From Bog-473 sp963717455 (lineage in GTDB: Bacteria; Actinomycetota; Acidimicrobiia; Acidimicrobiales; RAAP-2), in assembly GCA_963717455.1 (NCBI GenBank), contig OY970336.1:4960001-5024000 (forward strand): 64,000 nucleotides of DNA. Reading direction: 5' to 3'. The notes under the pieces were generated by a model that searched no databases, was not told the origin of the DNA, and saw only the letters and a program-made list of their open reading frames with translations. Within the stretch, counting starts at the first letter, position 1; the number at the start of each line of letters is the position of its first letter. The position numbers and the translations under genes were made by a program. Positions 1-8,112 of the stretch are shown piece after piece.

Positions 1-674
1 ACGAACTTCCAGAGCTCTTCGGCGGACTCGCCGTCATCGAGCCGTGCCGTCGAGCCGCCGATCGTGGCCGAGAAAGAATTGAACATGATCACCTCGAGCA
101 CGGCACCGATGATCGGCCCCCGCTGGAGATCGTCACGCACTGCGTCCGCAGCCACCGCCTCCTGGAGCAATTCCTCGAACAGTGCAACCAGCGGTGCGAA
201 CGCCCGGGCGGCTTCCTTCGGGTGCGTCGTGAGCAGTTGCTGTGCGAACTCGGCCATGATCGGCGGCCGCTCCTTGGCGGCGGTGGCCCCCCCCTCAACC
301 GGACGGCACAGGCGGTAGTACGCCACGACGAAGCGGTGCAGGCGCTCGAGGGGCTCGTCCTCGCGGCCCACCTCGGTTCGAAGGATGTCTGCCGTCGAGC
401 GAACCGACTCTTCGAACAGGGCGAGGAGCAGTTCGTGCTTGCCGCTGAAGTACTGGTAGAAGCTGCGCAGCGACTGACCGGAGCGCTCGACGACTTCCTG
501 GACCGTGAAGTCTTTGCCCGAGCCGGTGCTCAACAGCTCCATCGCGGCGTCGAGAAAGCGCTGGACCCGACTCTCGGCCCGAAGCCGGGCAGAGTCGAGC
601 GAACGCGCCACTGCGAGGTCACGCCAACTCAGTGCGTCCGCCTCGGGGTTCTCCGCCGGTAGTTCGTTCTCCAT
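1..674 (-). CDS. TetR-family regulator, 3' end off window
   Basis: Probable transcriptional repressor of the TetR type. The frame opens at an ATG at 674 and runs without a stop to the window edge (224 codons visible), so the C-terminus is cut by the window, not by mutation. Residues about 30-80 read as the N-terminal helix-turn-helix DNA-binding domain, with SLRSFYQYFSGKHELLLA covering the recognition helix. The remainder is helical and would hold the ligand pocket, which cannot be assigned. It follows the Rieske oxygenase and a small orphan gene on the same strand, so it may govern those catabolic genes; this is inference from position. No clear ribosome site precedes the start. Confidence 0.88.
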   Translation of the reverse strand, partial: MENELPAENPEADALSWRDLAVARSLDSARLRAESRVQRFLDAAMELLSTGSGKDFTVQEVVERSGQSLRSFYQYFSGKHELLLALFEESVRSTADILRTEVGREDEPLERLHRFVVAYYRLCRPVEGGATAAKERPPIMAEFAQQLLTTHPKEAARAFAPLVALFEELLQEAVAADAVRDDLQRGPIIGAVLEVIMFNSFSATIGGSTARLDDGESAEELWKF

Positions 675-893
675 AGGCGGAGAGCGTACCCCAACCTGGG
701 CGAGACACACGATCTCTCGTCGCAGGCAACATGCAGTTCATCCACCAAGAACTTCGCTTCCGCGTCGCCGCTCCCCGGCCCCCGGACCGGACCGACCTCA
801 AGGCGGCGACCGGTCACCCCGACGCCGTCCGGGCCTGCCGCCATGCCCGCCGTCTCGCCGGGGCGCGGCGCAGCTCTGTGCCGGCGCGGCCGA

Positions 894-1221
894 TCAGACG
901 GCCGGCTCGATGAGCATGTCCATGCTGGCGGCGCCACTGTCGGGCACGCGGGGCTGGCGCCACACTTCGACCGGGAACGAGGCGTTCACCAGCGAGTAGC
1001 ACAGCCACAACAGGCGAACGGCATCCTCGGGCAGCGCGCTCGAGGTCGAACTGGTCCAGATAGGCCATGGCGTCCGTGAGCCGCGGGAAGGCCGCGTCGT
1101 AGAACGCCTGGAGCTCGTCCATCGTGCTCGACAGTCGCTTGGCGTAGCGTTCGCTCTCCGACTCGAGCGACCAGTCGCTGAACGGCTCGAGATCGGCGAA
1201 ATCGGTGGGCAGGGTTGGCAT
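894..1221 (-). CDS. small conserved-looking protein, frameshifted
   Basis: I do not recognise a family. From the ATG at 1221 the protein starts MPTLPTDFADLEPFSDWSL and is open to about 1040. After that the sensible reading moves to another frame, giving LPEDAVRLLWLCYSLVNAS and ending MDMLIEPAV with a TGA at 894-896. The span is 3n+1 bases, so one extra base is present; removing one C in the run near 1034-1040 gives an unbroken protein of about 108 residues. It is acidic and helical with no signal peptide or membrane segment. It sits 17 bp after the Rieske gene on the same strand, so it is probably co-transcribed and may be an accessory to that oxygenase. Confidence 0.6.
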
Positions 1222-1238
1222 TCGAACTCGTTCCTCTC

Positions 1239-2534
1239 TCAGGATGCAGCCGACATCCGGACCGGCGTCGCCGTCGACTTCTGATACTCGGCCACACAGT
1301 CACGCGCGGTCTTGTGCAGATGGCGAAGGAGGATCTCCTGGTCGTTGAGCGGGAACTCGGTCACCGCTCGCGACTCGAGCATCGACTGCGTCGCCTCGAG
1401 CGTGTTGCCGTCCTGCAACGCGTACTCCTTGAACGTGACCGCGGCGAGCTCCTGGCGGAGCCGTTCCGTCGCGTTCCTCGGAGGCACGAAGTAGAGCGCG
1501 CCCTCGAAGATGTGGGTGTTGTACGAGGTCGGCCAGTAGTGGTACGTGAGGTACCAGCCCGGGGCCCAGACCAGGAGCATGAAGTTCGGGAAGAACACGA
1601 ACGAGTCGATGCCCCAGGCCTTGTGGTGGGCCGGGTTCAGGGCCGGCGGCAACGGGTCGAGGCCTTCGATGTCGGGACGGTCCCAGGGACCGAAAAGGCC
1701 GCTGTGGAGCGCCCGCTCGATCGGCTTGACCATGTCGAGGTCCTTGGGAGGGGACATGCCGCCCCACGATGACACCATGCCGTGCGGCCCCTCGATGCCG
1801 TAGGCCAATGCCTCGAACCCGATGCCGGAGAGCTTGCGGGACTCCTCTGCGGTCGCCTGCTTCGCGTGGAGAATTGGCGCGTGGTAGAACTCTGCGAAGG
1901 CGTCGATGAACAGCTTCCAGTTGCTGCCCACATGGGCGCGGTACTTGTACACCTGGGTCATCTTGTCGAACGGGTAGCCGGCGATGCCGGTCGCGAACTC
2001 GCCGAGGTAGTCCTTCACTGATGTCGAGTTCTCAGGGTCGAGGTTGACGAAGATGAACCCCTCCCACGTCTCGACCTGCACCGTCGCCAGCCCGTAGTCC
2101 GCCTTGTCGAGGTTGAAGAACTCAGACTCTTGCTGCACGAACGTGAGCTCGCCCTCCGTGGTGTAGCGCCAGCCGTGGTACTTGCACGTGAACTGGCGGC
2201 ACATCCCCTTCGTCTCCTCTCCGGGGAAGTCGTTCCAGACGAGCTTGTTCCCGCGGTGACGGCAGATGTTGTGGAAGGCGTGGATCTCCCCGTCCTTCCC
2301 GCGCACGACCACGACGGACGTCCCGGCGGCGGCGATCTCCTTGGTGAAGTAGCTGCCGGTGCGGGGTACCTGCTCGACACGGCCGACGTTCAGCCAGGTG
2401 CGGGCGAAGATGGCCTTGCGCTCGAGCTCGTAGTGCTCCGGCGAGATCGAGTCCTCGTAGGAGACCGGGTCGGTGCCGAGCTCCGGGTAGTGCTCGGTCC
2501 AGCTGCCCACGTCGGGCTTCGCGAAGTGCGCCAT
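1239..2534 (-). CDS. Rieske non-heme iron oxygenase, alpha subunit
   Basis: Terminal oxygenase of a ring-hydroxylating or related Rieske system (431 aa). The N-terminal Rieske [2Fe-2S] ligands are visible as C91-R-H93 and C117-K-Y-H120. The catalytic domain shows NWKLFIDAFAEFYHAPILH, giving the mononuclear-iron histidines H218 and H223. No beta subunit gene is nearby, so it may be alpha-only, as in KshA-like enzymes. Electrons could come from the ferredoxin reductase at 6617-7681, whose domain order suits this role; the pairing is inferred. The substrate is unknown. A 62-bp AT-rich gap upstream may hold its own promoter. Confidence 0.92.
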   Translation of the reverse strand: MAHFAKPDVGSWTEHYPELGTDPVSYEDSISPEHYELERKAIFARTWLNVGRVEQVPRTGSYFTKEIAAAGTSVVVVRGKDGEIHAFHNICRHRGNKLVWNDFPGEETKGMCRQFTCKYHGWRYTTEGELTFVQQESEFFNLDKADYGLATVQVETWEGFIFVNLDPENSTSVKDYLGEFATGIAGYPFDKMTQVYKYRAHVGSNWKLFIDAFAEFYHAPILHAKQATAEESRKLSGIGFEALAYGIEGPHGMVSSWGGMSPPKDLDMVKPIERALHSGLFGPWDRPDIEGLDPLPPALNPAHHKAWGIDSFVFFPNFMLLVWAPGWYLTYHYWPTSYNTHIFEGALYFVPPRNATERLRQELAAVTFKEYALQDGNTLEATQSMLESRAVTEFPLNDQEILLRHLHKTARDCVAEYQKSTATPVRMSAAS

Positions 2535-2596
2535 GTGTCCTCCAGTTCAGATCCGAGACGGACTCACGATATCAGAGATCTTCAAATAAGAGAACC

Positions 2597-3169
2597 TCAT
2601 TTCCGCCGTAGGTCGTCGTCGAGCTCGATCCCGAAGGACCTGAAGGCCAGGGCCAGGGTCTCGTAGGCACCGACGGTGAAGACGAGGTCCATGATCTGCT
2701 GCTCGCCGAGCTCGCCCGCCAGGAGCTGCCAGGTCGCGTCGGCGATCTCCCCCTCGCCGATCAGCTCGTCCGCCGCCAGGAGCATGGCCCGGTCGAGGCC
2801 GGACCAGCCGGGCGCGTCCGGGCCCTCGGCGATCCGGGCCACGTCCTCGGCGTCCAGCCCCACGTCGCCGGCGAGCACGCGGTGCTGCTCCCATTCGTAG
2901 GCCGACTTGCGGAGGGAGGCGACCCGGAGGACGAGCAGCTCCCGCTGACGCGGGGTCAGCGTCGACGAGAAGAGGATGTACCCGTTGAAGGTGTTGAAGG
3001 CCTTCGTGAGCTCGGGGTGCAGGGCGAGGGTCCCGAGGGCGTTCAGCGCCTTGGGCCTGCCTTCCGTCCGGGGGCGGGGATGACGGGCGTCAGCCGGACG
3101 CAGCGCGGCCAGGGCGGCCCGCATGGCCTCCGGCCATTGCGTGGGGGGGAGGGGCGTGAGCCGCGCCAC
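2597..3169 (-). CDS. AhpD/carboxymuconolactone-decarboxylase-like protein
   Basis: A 190-residue all-helical protein of the CMD/AhpD superfamily. The middle reads TPRQRELLVLRVASLRKSAY followed by EWEQH, matching the usual ExxxH motif region of this fold, but without the Cys-x-x-Cys pair of true AhpD peroxidase partners. Proteins like this are common in actinobacterial aromatic and steroid clusters, where their reaction is mostly undetermined. The gene is one base from the end of the upstream SDR, so the two are surely co-transcribed. The stop is followed by the AT-rich leader of the Rieske gene. Confidence 0.85.
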   Translation of the reverse strand: MARLTPLPPTQWPEAMRAALAALRPADARHPRPRTEGRPKALNALGTLALHPELTKAFNTFNGYILFSSTLTPRQRELLVLRVASLRKSAYEWEQHRVLAGDVGLDAEDVARIAEGPDAPGWSGLDRAMLLAADELIGEGEIADATWQLLAGELGEQQIMDLVFTVGAYETLALAFRSFGIELDDDLRRK

Positions 3170-3170
3170 G

Positions 3171-3923
3171 TCAGGTGTTCCGGCCGCCGTTGACGCCGAT
3201 GACCTGTCCGGTGATGTAGCTGGCCTCGTCGCGGACGAGGAACGCGCACGCCGCCGCGATGTCGTCGGGACGGCCCACCCTGCGCACCGGTGTCAGCGAC
3301 GCGTGATGCTCGACGCCTTCGCCGAGGCGACCCTTGCGTTCGGAGCCGCGCAGCATGGGGGTGTCGATGAAACCGGGCGGGATCGTGTTCACCGTGATGC
3401 CCTTTGGGCCGAGCTCGAGGGCCAGCGCCTTGGTGAAGCCGATCACGCCGGCTTTGGACGCGACGTAGTGCGTCATGAGCGGCTGGCCGCCCTGCGCACT
3501 CGACGACGAGATGTTGACGATGCGGCCCCACCCCTCCTCGATCATGTCGGGCACGACCGCCTGGCAGCAGTCGAAGGTCCCGGTCAGGTTCACCGCCAGG
3601 ATGCGGTTCCACTTCTCGGCTGTGATCTTGAGGAACGGGTCGAATCCCTCCATTCCCGCGCTGTTGACCAGGATGGTGGGCCGGCCTATGCGTTCGCGGA
3701 CCGTCGTGACGCCGGCCTCGATCTGCGCCCGATCGGTCACGTCGACCTCGACGCCGATGGCGGTGCCACCCGACGCCACGATCTTGGCCGCCGCCGCCTC
3801 GGCGGCCGCTCCGTCGCGGTCGAAGATGGCGACGGCATCGTGCTCGGCGGCGAGCCGTTGCGCGATGGCGAGCCCGATGCCGGACGCGCCCCCCGTCACG
3901 ATTGCAATCCGCTCCGTGGTCAC
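3171..3923 (-). CDS. SDR-family oxidoreductase
   Basis: NAD(P)-dependent short-chain dehydrogenase (250 aa), probably oxidising or reducing a hydroxyl/keto group on the island's substrate. The cofactor motif TGGASGIG is near the N-terminus, NSAG follows, and the catalytic Ser and YVASK (Tyr-x3-Lys) are present. I chose the GTG at 3923 because it overlaps the stop of the upstream TauD-like gene by 4 bp (GTGA) and gives the standard N-terminus VTTERIAIVTGG; a longer ATG start at 3992 would lie inside that gene. The tight overlap implies translational coupling with the dioxygenase. Confidence 0.93.
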   Translation of the reverse strand: MTTERIAIVTGGASGIGLAIAQRLAAEHDAVAIFDRDGAAAEAAAAKIVASGGTAIGVEVDVTDRAQIEAGVTTVRERIGRPTILVNSAGMEGFDPFLKITAEKWNRILAVNLTGTFDCCQAVVPDMIEEGWGRIVNISSSSAQGGQPLMTHYVASKAGVIGFTKALALELGPKGITVNTIPPGFIDTPMLRGSERKGRLGEGVEHHASLTPVRRVGRPDDIAAACAFLVRDEASYITGQVIGVNGGRNT

Positions 3924-4750
3924 TTGATCGGCTCCTCTCCGTGCAGGGTCGTGCGGTGCATGTCCCGCGGCGACGCCGCGTCGTAGGGGCACGCCCGGTG
4001 CAGCACCCCACGGTTGTCCCAGATCACCAGGTCACCGACCGCCCATCCGTGGCGGTAGACGCGCTCGGGCGTGGTGGCTCTGGCCAGCAGGTCGGCCAGA
4101 AGCGCCCGCCCCTCCTCGACATCCATGCCGGCCACGTGCGACGTCGTCGCGCCGAGGACCAGGGAGCGGCGCCCCGACTCGTGCGTCCAGACCAAAGGGT
4201 GCTCCTTCGACGGTCGCCTCCGCCACAGGGCGAGCTCCTCGGGTGAGGGGTCGTCGTTGATCATCCGCTGCGCCGCCTCGAAGGAGTGCACGACCCGGAG
4301 GGAGAGGCAGCGCTCCTTCTCGTCACCCGTGAGGTCGTCGAAGGCGGTGTACGTGCTGGCGAACTCGGTCTCGCCTCCCGACTCTGCCACGGCGTGGGCG
4401 CTGAGGACCGTCGCCATGATCGGGACGTCGTCGGTGCACCCGTCGATGTGCCAGTCGAAGGTCCCGCGCAGGTAGGCGGCCATGGGGTTCTTGGCCGGGT
4501 CGAGAGTGATCCGGAAGATCTCGGGATGCACCCCCTTGCCGAAGACCTCCACCCGGCCCAGCCGCTTGCTGAACGCCACCTGCGTCGCGTCGTCGAGGTG
4601 CAGGTCGCGCAAGACCAGGACGCCGTGGGTGTCGAGGGTGGCCAGGAGCCAGGCCGGAAGCGTCTCGTCCTCGAGCAGCCGCTCGGGGTCGACTCCGGCG
4701 ACCTGCACCCCGACGGTGGCGCTGAGCAGTTGCGTGGTCACCGCAGTCAT
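3920..4750 (-). CDS. TauD/TfdA-family 2-oxoglutarate dioxygenase
   Basis: Fe(II)/2-oxoglutarate-dependent dioxygenase of the TauD family (276 aa). The iron ligands are visible as the HxD motif H101-I-D103 in FDWHIDGCTDD and the distal H251 in RGVLHRACPYD. An arginine near 262-266 (SPRDMHRTTLHG) would bind 2-oxoglutarate. Family members hydroxylate sulfonates, phenoxyacids, carnitine-like or other small acids; the substrate cannot be told here. The next gene downstream, an SDR, overlaps by 4 bp and may oxidise the hydroxylated product. A TTGAAA hexamer in the last codons of the ligase gene upstream is a possible -35 element for this gene. Confidence 0.92.
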   Translation of the reverse strand: MTAVTTQLLSATVGVQVAGVDPERLLEDETLPAWLLATLDTHGVLVLRDLHLDDATQVAFSKRLGRVEVFGKGVHPEIFRITLDPAKNPMAAYLRGTFDWHIDGCTDDVPIMATVLSAHAVAESGGETEFASTYTAFDDLTGDEKERCLSLRVVHSFEAAQRMINDDPSPEELALWRRRPSKEHPLVWTHESGRRSLVLGATTSHVAGMDVEEGRALLADLLARATTPERVYRHGWAVGDLVIWDNRGVLHRACPYDAASPRDMHRTTLHGEEPIK

Positions 4751-4786
4751 AGGGCTTCCTTCACGTCCCGAGTGGATAGAGGCACA

Positions 4787-6454
4787 CTACTGGTTTTCAA
4801 GAATAGCGTTTTCACCGGCTGCCGTCCCAGGGGGCCCCTGGCGCAGCTGCTGCCGGAGCCGGAACTTCTGGACCTTCCCCGACGCCGTCCGCGGGAACTC
4901 GCGGACGGCGATGATCGACTCCGGCCACTTCTGGCGGGCGAGGCCCGCGGCCGCGAGGCGGCGGCGCACCTGGTCGAGCGTCGGCGGGGCCGCGCCGTCG
5001 TGGGCGCGCACCACCGCGGCCGCGTGCTCGCCCAGGCGGGCGTCGGGCTCGGCGACGACACAGACCTCGGCGACGCCGTCCATGCCCGCCATGAGCTCCT
5101 CGATCTCCTGGGCGCTGATGTTCTCGCCGCCGCGGATGATGATGTCGGAGATGCGGTCGGTGATGGTCAGGTAGCCGTCGTCGTCCAGCGTGCCGACGTC
5201 GCCGGTGTGGTACCAGCCCTCTGCATCGGAGACGCGCGCGGTCAGAGCGGCGTCGGTGTAGCCGAGAAAGCAGTCCGGGCCCCGGCTGAGGATCTCCCCG
5301 TCACCGGAGAGCTTCACCTCGACCCCCGGCAGCACCGGGCCGTCGGTCGTCAACCGCTTGACCTCGGGGTCACTCAGGAGGCACCCGGTGATGGACGGAT
5401 GCTCGGTGCTGCCGTAGGACCGGAACACGCGGATGCCGAGCTTCGTCGCCCGCTCCATCACCGCCACCGGGACCGGCGATCCCCCGAGCCCGGCGAAGGG
5501 CATCTGGGCCAGGTGCGCAGGGGTGAAGTCCGGGTGGTCGAGCAGACTGGTCAGGAAGTAGGTCGCGCCGCCGCCGACCCCGAGCCCTTCCTCGCTCATC
5601 AGGCGCAGCACCTCGCCGGGGTCCCACACGTCGACCAGGTGGACGGGGCGCTCCCGGAGCAGGGGCACCAGGAATGCATTGAGCATCCCGATGAAGTGGC
5701 CCACGGGCGCACCGGTGATGCCCGGCGGACCGCCCTTGGGGAACATGTAGTCGAGCTGGCGCGCCTCGAAGCCGATCGTCCGGTGCGAGTGGACCACGCC
5801 CTTGGGGTCACGCGTCGTCCCCGACGTGAAGCCGACGATCGCCGGTGCGCCGGGGTCCACCGCCGCGGGAGCGGCGACCGGGTCCGCCGCCAGCATCGAC
5901 GCGAACGGTGTGGCCCCCCGGGGGAGCTCACGCTCGGCGCCCCCGTCGGCGGCCACCAGCCAGAGGGGGACGGGGTGCTGCCCCAGCAGCTCGGTGTACA
6001 CCGCCAGGTAGTCGTTGTGGCCGAAGCGGCCGGCGGTGACCACCACGTCCGGCGACGTCGCCCGCAGGATGTACTCCACCTCCTTCGCACCGTAGAAGTG
6101 GACGATCGGGATGACGACGGCACCCACGTAGGCCGCGGCCCAGAACGAGATGGCGGCCTCCACCCAGTTGGGGAGCTGGAGCACGACCACCGAGCCCGGG
6201 CCGATCCCCCGCGCCGCCAGCGCGCCGGCCAGCGCTCGTGCGGCCCGGTCCACGTCGGAGAACGTGCCGGCCCACGGCCGGACCCGCGAGTGCACCTGGA
6301 AGGTCTCGGCACCCAGGCGCCCCAGCCCCTCCGCCACCGTGGCGCCCAGCGTGGCGTCGGTCCACCAGCCCTCGGCGACATAGCGGCGCGCCTCGCTCTC
6401 TGGCACCGTTCGCAGCGCCCACCTCTCCGCTCCCGTGCCGGCACGCTCCCCCAC
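4787..6454 (-). CDS. acyl-CoA synthetase (AMP-forming), FadD-like
   Basis: Adenylate-forming ligase that would activate a carboxylic acid to its CoA thioester (555 aa). Motifs in order: the P-loop GFTSGTTRDPKGVVHSHRT, YGSTEHPS (A5), YHTGDVGTLDDDGYLTITDR (A7) and the C-terminal catalytic-lysine motif PRTASGKVQK. I chose the GTG at 6454 because an excellent Shine-Dalgarno (AGGAGG) lies 4 bp upstream; the ATG at 6502 would fall inside the tandem repeat. Its sequence resembles the cyclohexanecarboxylate/medium-chain group, but the substrate is not readable. The 22-bp repeat at 6481-6557 begins 27 bp upstream and probably controls it. Confidence 0.93.
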   Translation of the reverse strand: MGERAGTGAERWALRTVPESEARRYVAEGWWTDATLGATVAEGLGRLGAETFQVHSRVRPWAGTFSDVDRAARALAGALAARGIGPGSVVVLQLPNWVEAAISFWAAAYVGAVVIPIVHFYGAKEVEYILRATSPDVVVTAGRFGHNDYLAVYTELLGQHPVPLWLVAADGGAERELPRGATPFASMLAADPVAAPAAVDPGAPAIVGFTSGTTRDPKGVVHSHRTIGFEARQLDYMFPKGGPPGITGAPVGHFIGMLNAFLVPLLRERPVHLVDVWDPGEVLRLMSEEGLGVGGGATYFLTSLLDHPDFTPAHLAQMPFAGLGGSPVPVAVMERATKLGIRVFRSYGSTEHPSITGCLLSDPEVKRLTTDGPVLPGVEVKLSGDGEILSRGPDCFLGYTDAALTARVSDAEGWYHTGDVGTLDDDGYLTITDRISDIIIRGGENISAQEIEELMAGMDGVAEVCVVAEPDARLGEHAAAVVRAHDGAAPPTLDQVRRRLAAAGLARQKWPESIIAVREFPRTASGKVQKFRLRQQLRQGPPGTAAGENAILENQ

Positions 6455-6480
6455 CGGTCCTCCTTCCGTGCTCCCCGCTC

Positions 6481-6557
6481 TATGACACGGTGCCCCCCGC
6501 ACTATGACACGGTGCCCCCCGCACTATGACACGGTGCTCCCCGCACTATGACACGGT
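6481..6557. repeat. 22-bp tandem repeat in divergent promoter
   Basis: Three full copies and one partial copy of a 22-bp unit that starts TATGACACGGTG and ends CCCCGCAC. The TATGACACGGT cores begin at 6481, 6503, 6525 and 6547. Copies 1 and 2 are identical and copy 3 differs by one base; a decayed half-unit precedes the first. The period is close to two helical turns, so a bound protein would sit on one face of the DNA. The array lies between divergent genes for an acyl-CoA ligase (left) and a ferredoxin reductase (right). TATGACAC is the reverse complement of the GTGTCATA half-site in the palindrome at 50804. Confidence 0.9.
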
Positions 6558-6616
6558 CGGACCCGAGCGGCCAGCCTCGTTGCCATTGGGCGAGAACTCC
6601 ATTATCGTATTGAATT

Positions 6617-7681
6617 ATGGCGGTTTCGCGGCCACTTGCAGGCGCTACGGAGACGGTGCACGACCACGGGTTCCACCCGCTGCCCATCGCCCGGGTCGTC
6701 CGCGAGACGGCCGACGCCAGCTCGTTCGTGCTCGACGTGCCCGACGAGCTCCGGCCGGCCTTCGCGTACGAGGCCGGCCAGTTCTGCACCTTCCGGGTGC
6801 GGGTGGACGGCCGGCCGCACCTGCGGTGCTACTCCATGTCGTCCTCGCCGGCCGTCGACCCCGCGCTGGCGGTCACCGTCAAACGGACTGCGGGCGGCAT
6901 GGTGTCGAACTTCATGATCGACCAGCTGGTGGCGGGCGACACGGTCGAGGTCACCAGGCCGGCCGGCGTCTTCTGCCTCTCCGCCGGCGACGAGGACGTC
7001 GTCGCCTTCTGCGCCGGGAGCGGGATCACGCCCGTGCACTCGTTGCTGAAGACGGCGCTCACGACCACGTCCCGGCGGGTGCGCCTCTTCTACGCCAACC
7101 GCGACCGCGCCGCCGTGATCTTCGCGTCCGAGCTCGACGCCCTGGGCGCCGCGCACGGCGAGCGCCTCTCGGTGTCGCACCATCTCGACATCGAGCGCGG
7201 GCTCGTGCAGCCCGACGCGATCCGTGACTTCGCGCGCGTCAACTGGGACTCGGAGTTCTACATCTGCGGGCCCGGCCCCTTCATGGACCTCGTCGAGCAG
7301 GTGCTCCGCGAGGGCGGGGTGCTCGAAGACCGGATCCACATCGAGCGGTTCACGCCGACCGAGCAGGTGCTCGAGCCCGTCCCGCCGTTCTCGACGGCGG
7401 TGGCGTCCCGGGTCACCGTCGAGCTGTCGGGCCGGACCGACTCGACCGACCACCGCCCCGGCACGACGATCCTGCAGACGGCACGTCAGATGGGCATGGC
7501 CCCACCCTTCTCCTGTGAGGCGGGGAGCTGCGCCACCTGCATGGCGAGGCTCGTCGAGGGCACGGCCGACATGCACGTCAACAACGCGCTCACCGACGAC
7601 GAGGTTGCGGAGGGCTGGGTGCTCACGTGCCAGGCCGTCCCGAACAGCCCGTCCGTCCACGTGGTCTACGAGGACGCCTGA
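6617..7681 (+). CDS. ferredoxin reductase, FAD/NAD + [2Fe-2S] (KshB/PaaK type)
   Basis: Electron-transfer flavoprotein (354 aa) with the order FAD domain, NAD domain, C-terminal plant-type [2Fe-2S] ferredoxin. Visible are the FAD motif RCYSMSSSP, the NAD motif CAGSGITPVHSLLK and iron-sulfur cysteines C300, C305, C308 and C338. The architecture is that of KshB, HmpX and PaaK reductases, which feed Rieske oxygenases; the Rieske protein encoded at 1239-2534 is the obvious partner here, by inference. The ATG follows an AT-rich stretch without a good ribosome site, so a leaderless transcript is possible. It heads a tightly packed rightward operon. Confidence 0.93.
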   Translation: MAVSRPLAGATETVHDHGFHPLPIARVVRETADASSFVLDVPDELRPAFAYEAGQFCTFRVRVDGRPHLRCYSMSSSPAVDPALAVTVKRTAGGMVSNFMIDQLVAGDTVEVTRPAGVFCLSAGDEDVVAFCAGSGITPVHSLLKTALTTTSRRVRLFYANRDRAAVIFASELDALGAAHGERLSVSHHLDIERGLVQPDAIRDFARVNWDSEFYICGPGPFMDLVEQVLREGGVLEDRIHIERFTPTEQVLEPVPPFSTAVASRVTVELSGRTDSTDHRPGTTILQTARQMGMAPPFSCEAGSCATCMARLVEGTADMHVNNALTDDEVAEGWVLTCQAVPNSPSVHVVYEDA

Positions 7682-8112
7682 TGGGCGGCGCCCCGATCGA
7701 CGACGTGCTGGAGATTGAGCAACTGCTGGCCCGCTACGCCCTCGGGATGACCAAGGACGACATCGAGAACGTGGTGGAGGTCTTCACCCCGGACGGCACG
7801 TACAGCGCCTTCGGGGACACCTACCGCCTCGAGGACTTCCCCGCGCTGGTGGCGGCCGCCCCCAAGGGCCTGTTCCTGGTGGGTCCCCCCGTCCTGGAGC
7901 TGGACGGGGACGCGGGGACCGGGCAGCAGCCACTGTGCTTCGTCGAGCAGACGACGCACGCCATGCGGATCGGCTACTACAGCGACACCTACCGTCGCAC
8001 CGACGAGGGCTGGCGGCTGCGCACCCGGTCGATGACGTTCCTCCGCAAGAGCGGTGCCCGCGACGCCGGGCGGCCGCACGACCCGACGCGGCCCTCGCCC
8101 TCGCCAGACTGA
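7681..8112 (+). CDS. SnoaL-like/NTF2-fold protein
   Basis: Small 143-residue protein of the SnoaL-like (nuclear transport factor 2) fold, seen from the N-terminal pattern EIEQLLARYALGMTKDD and the alternating strands towards YRRTDEGWRLRTRSMTF. This fold covers isomerases, dehydratases, hydrolases and non-catalytic binders, so the reaction is open. The last twenty residues are Pro/Arg-rich and probably disordered. It begins on the last base of the reductase stop (TGATG) and ends the same way on the next start, so all three are translationally coupled. Confidence 0.85.
   Translation: MGGAPIDDVLEIEQLLARYALGMTKDDIENVVEVFTPDGTYSAFGDTYRLEDFPALVAAAPKGLFLVGPPVLELDGDAGTGQQPLCFVEQTTHAMRIGYYSDTYRRTDEGWRLRTRSMTFLRKSGARDAGRPHDPTRPSPSPD

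Noticed and set aside
4286..6529. A 747-codon open frame on the plus strand
   Set aside because: It is antisense to the TauD-like dioxygenase and acyl-CoA ligase, low in complexity and Arg/Gly/Val-rich as expected for the complement of high-GC genes; no domain is visible.
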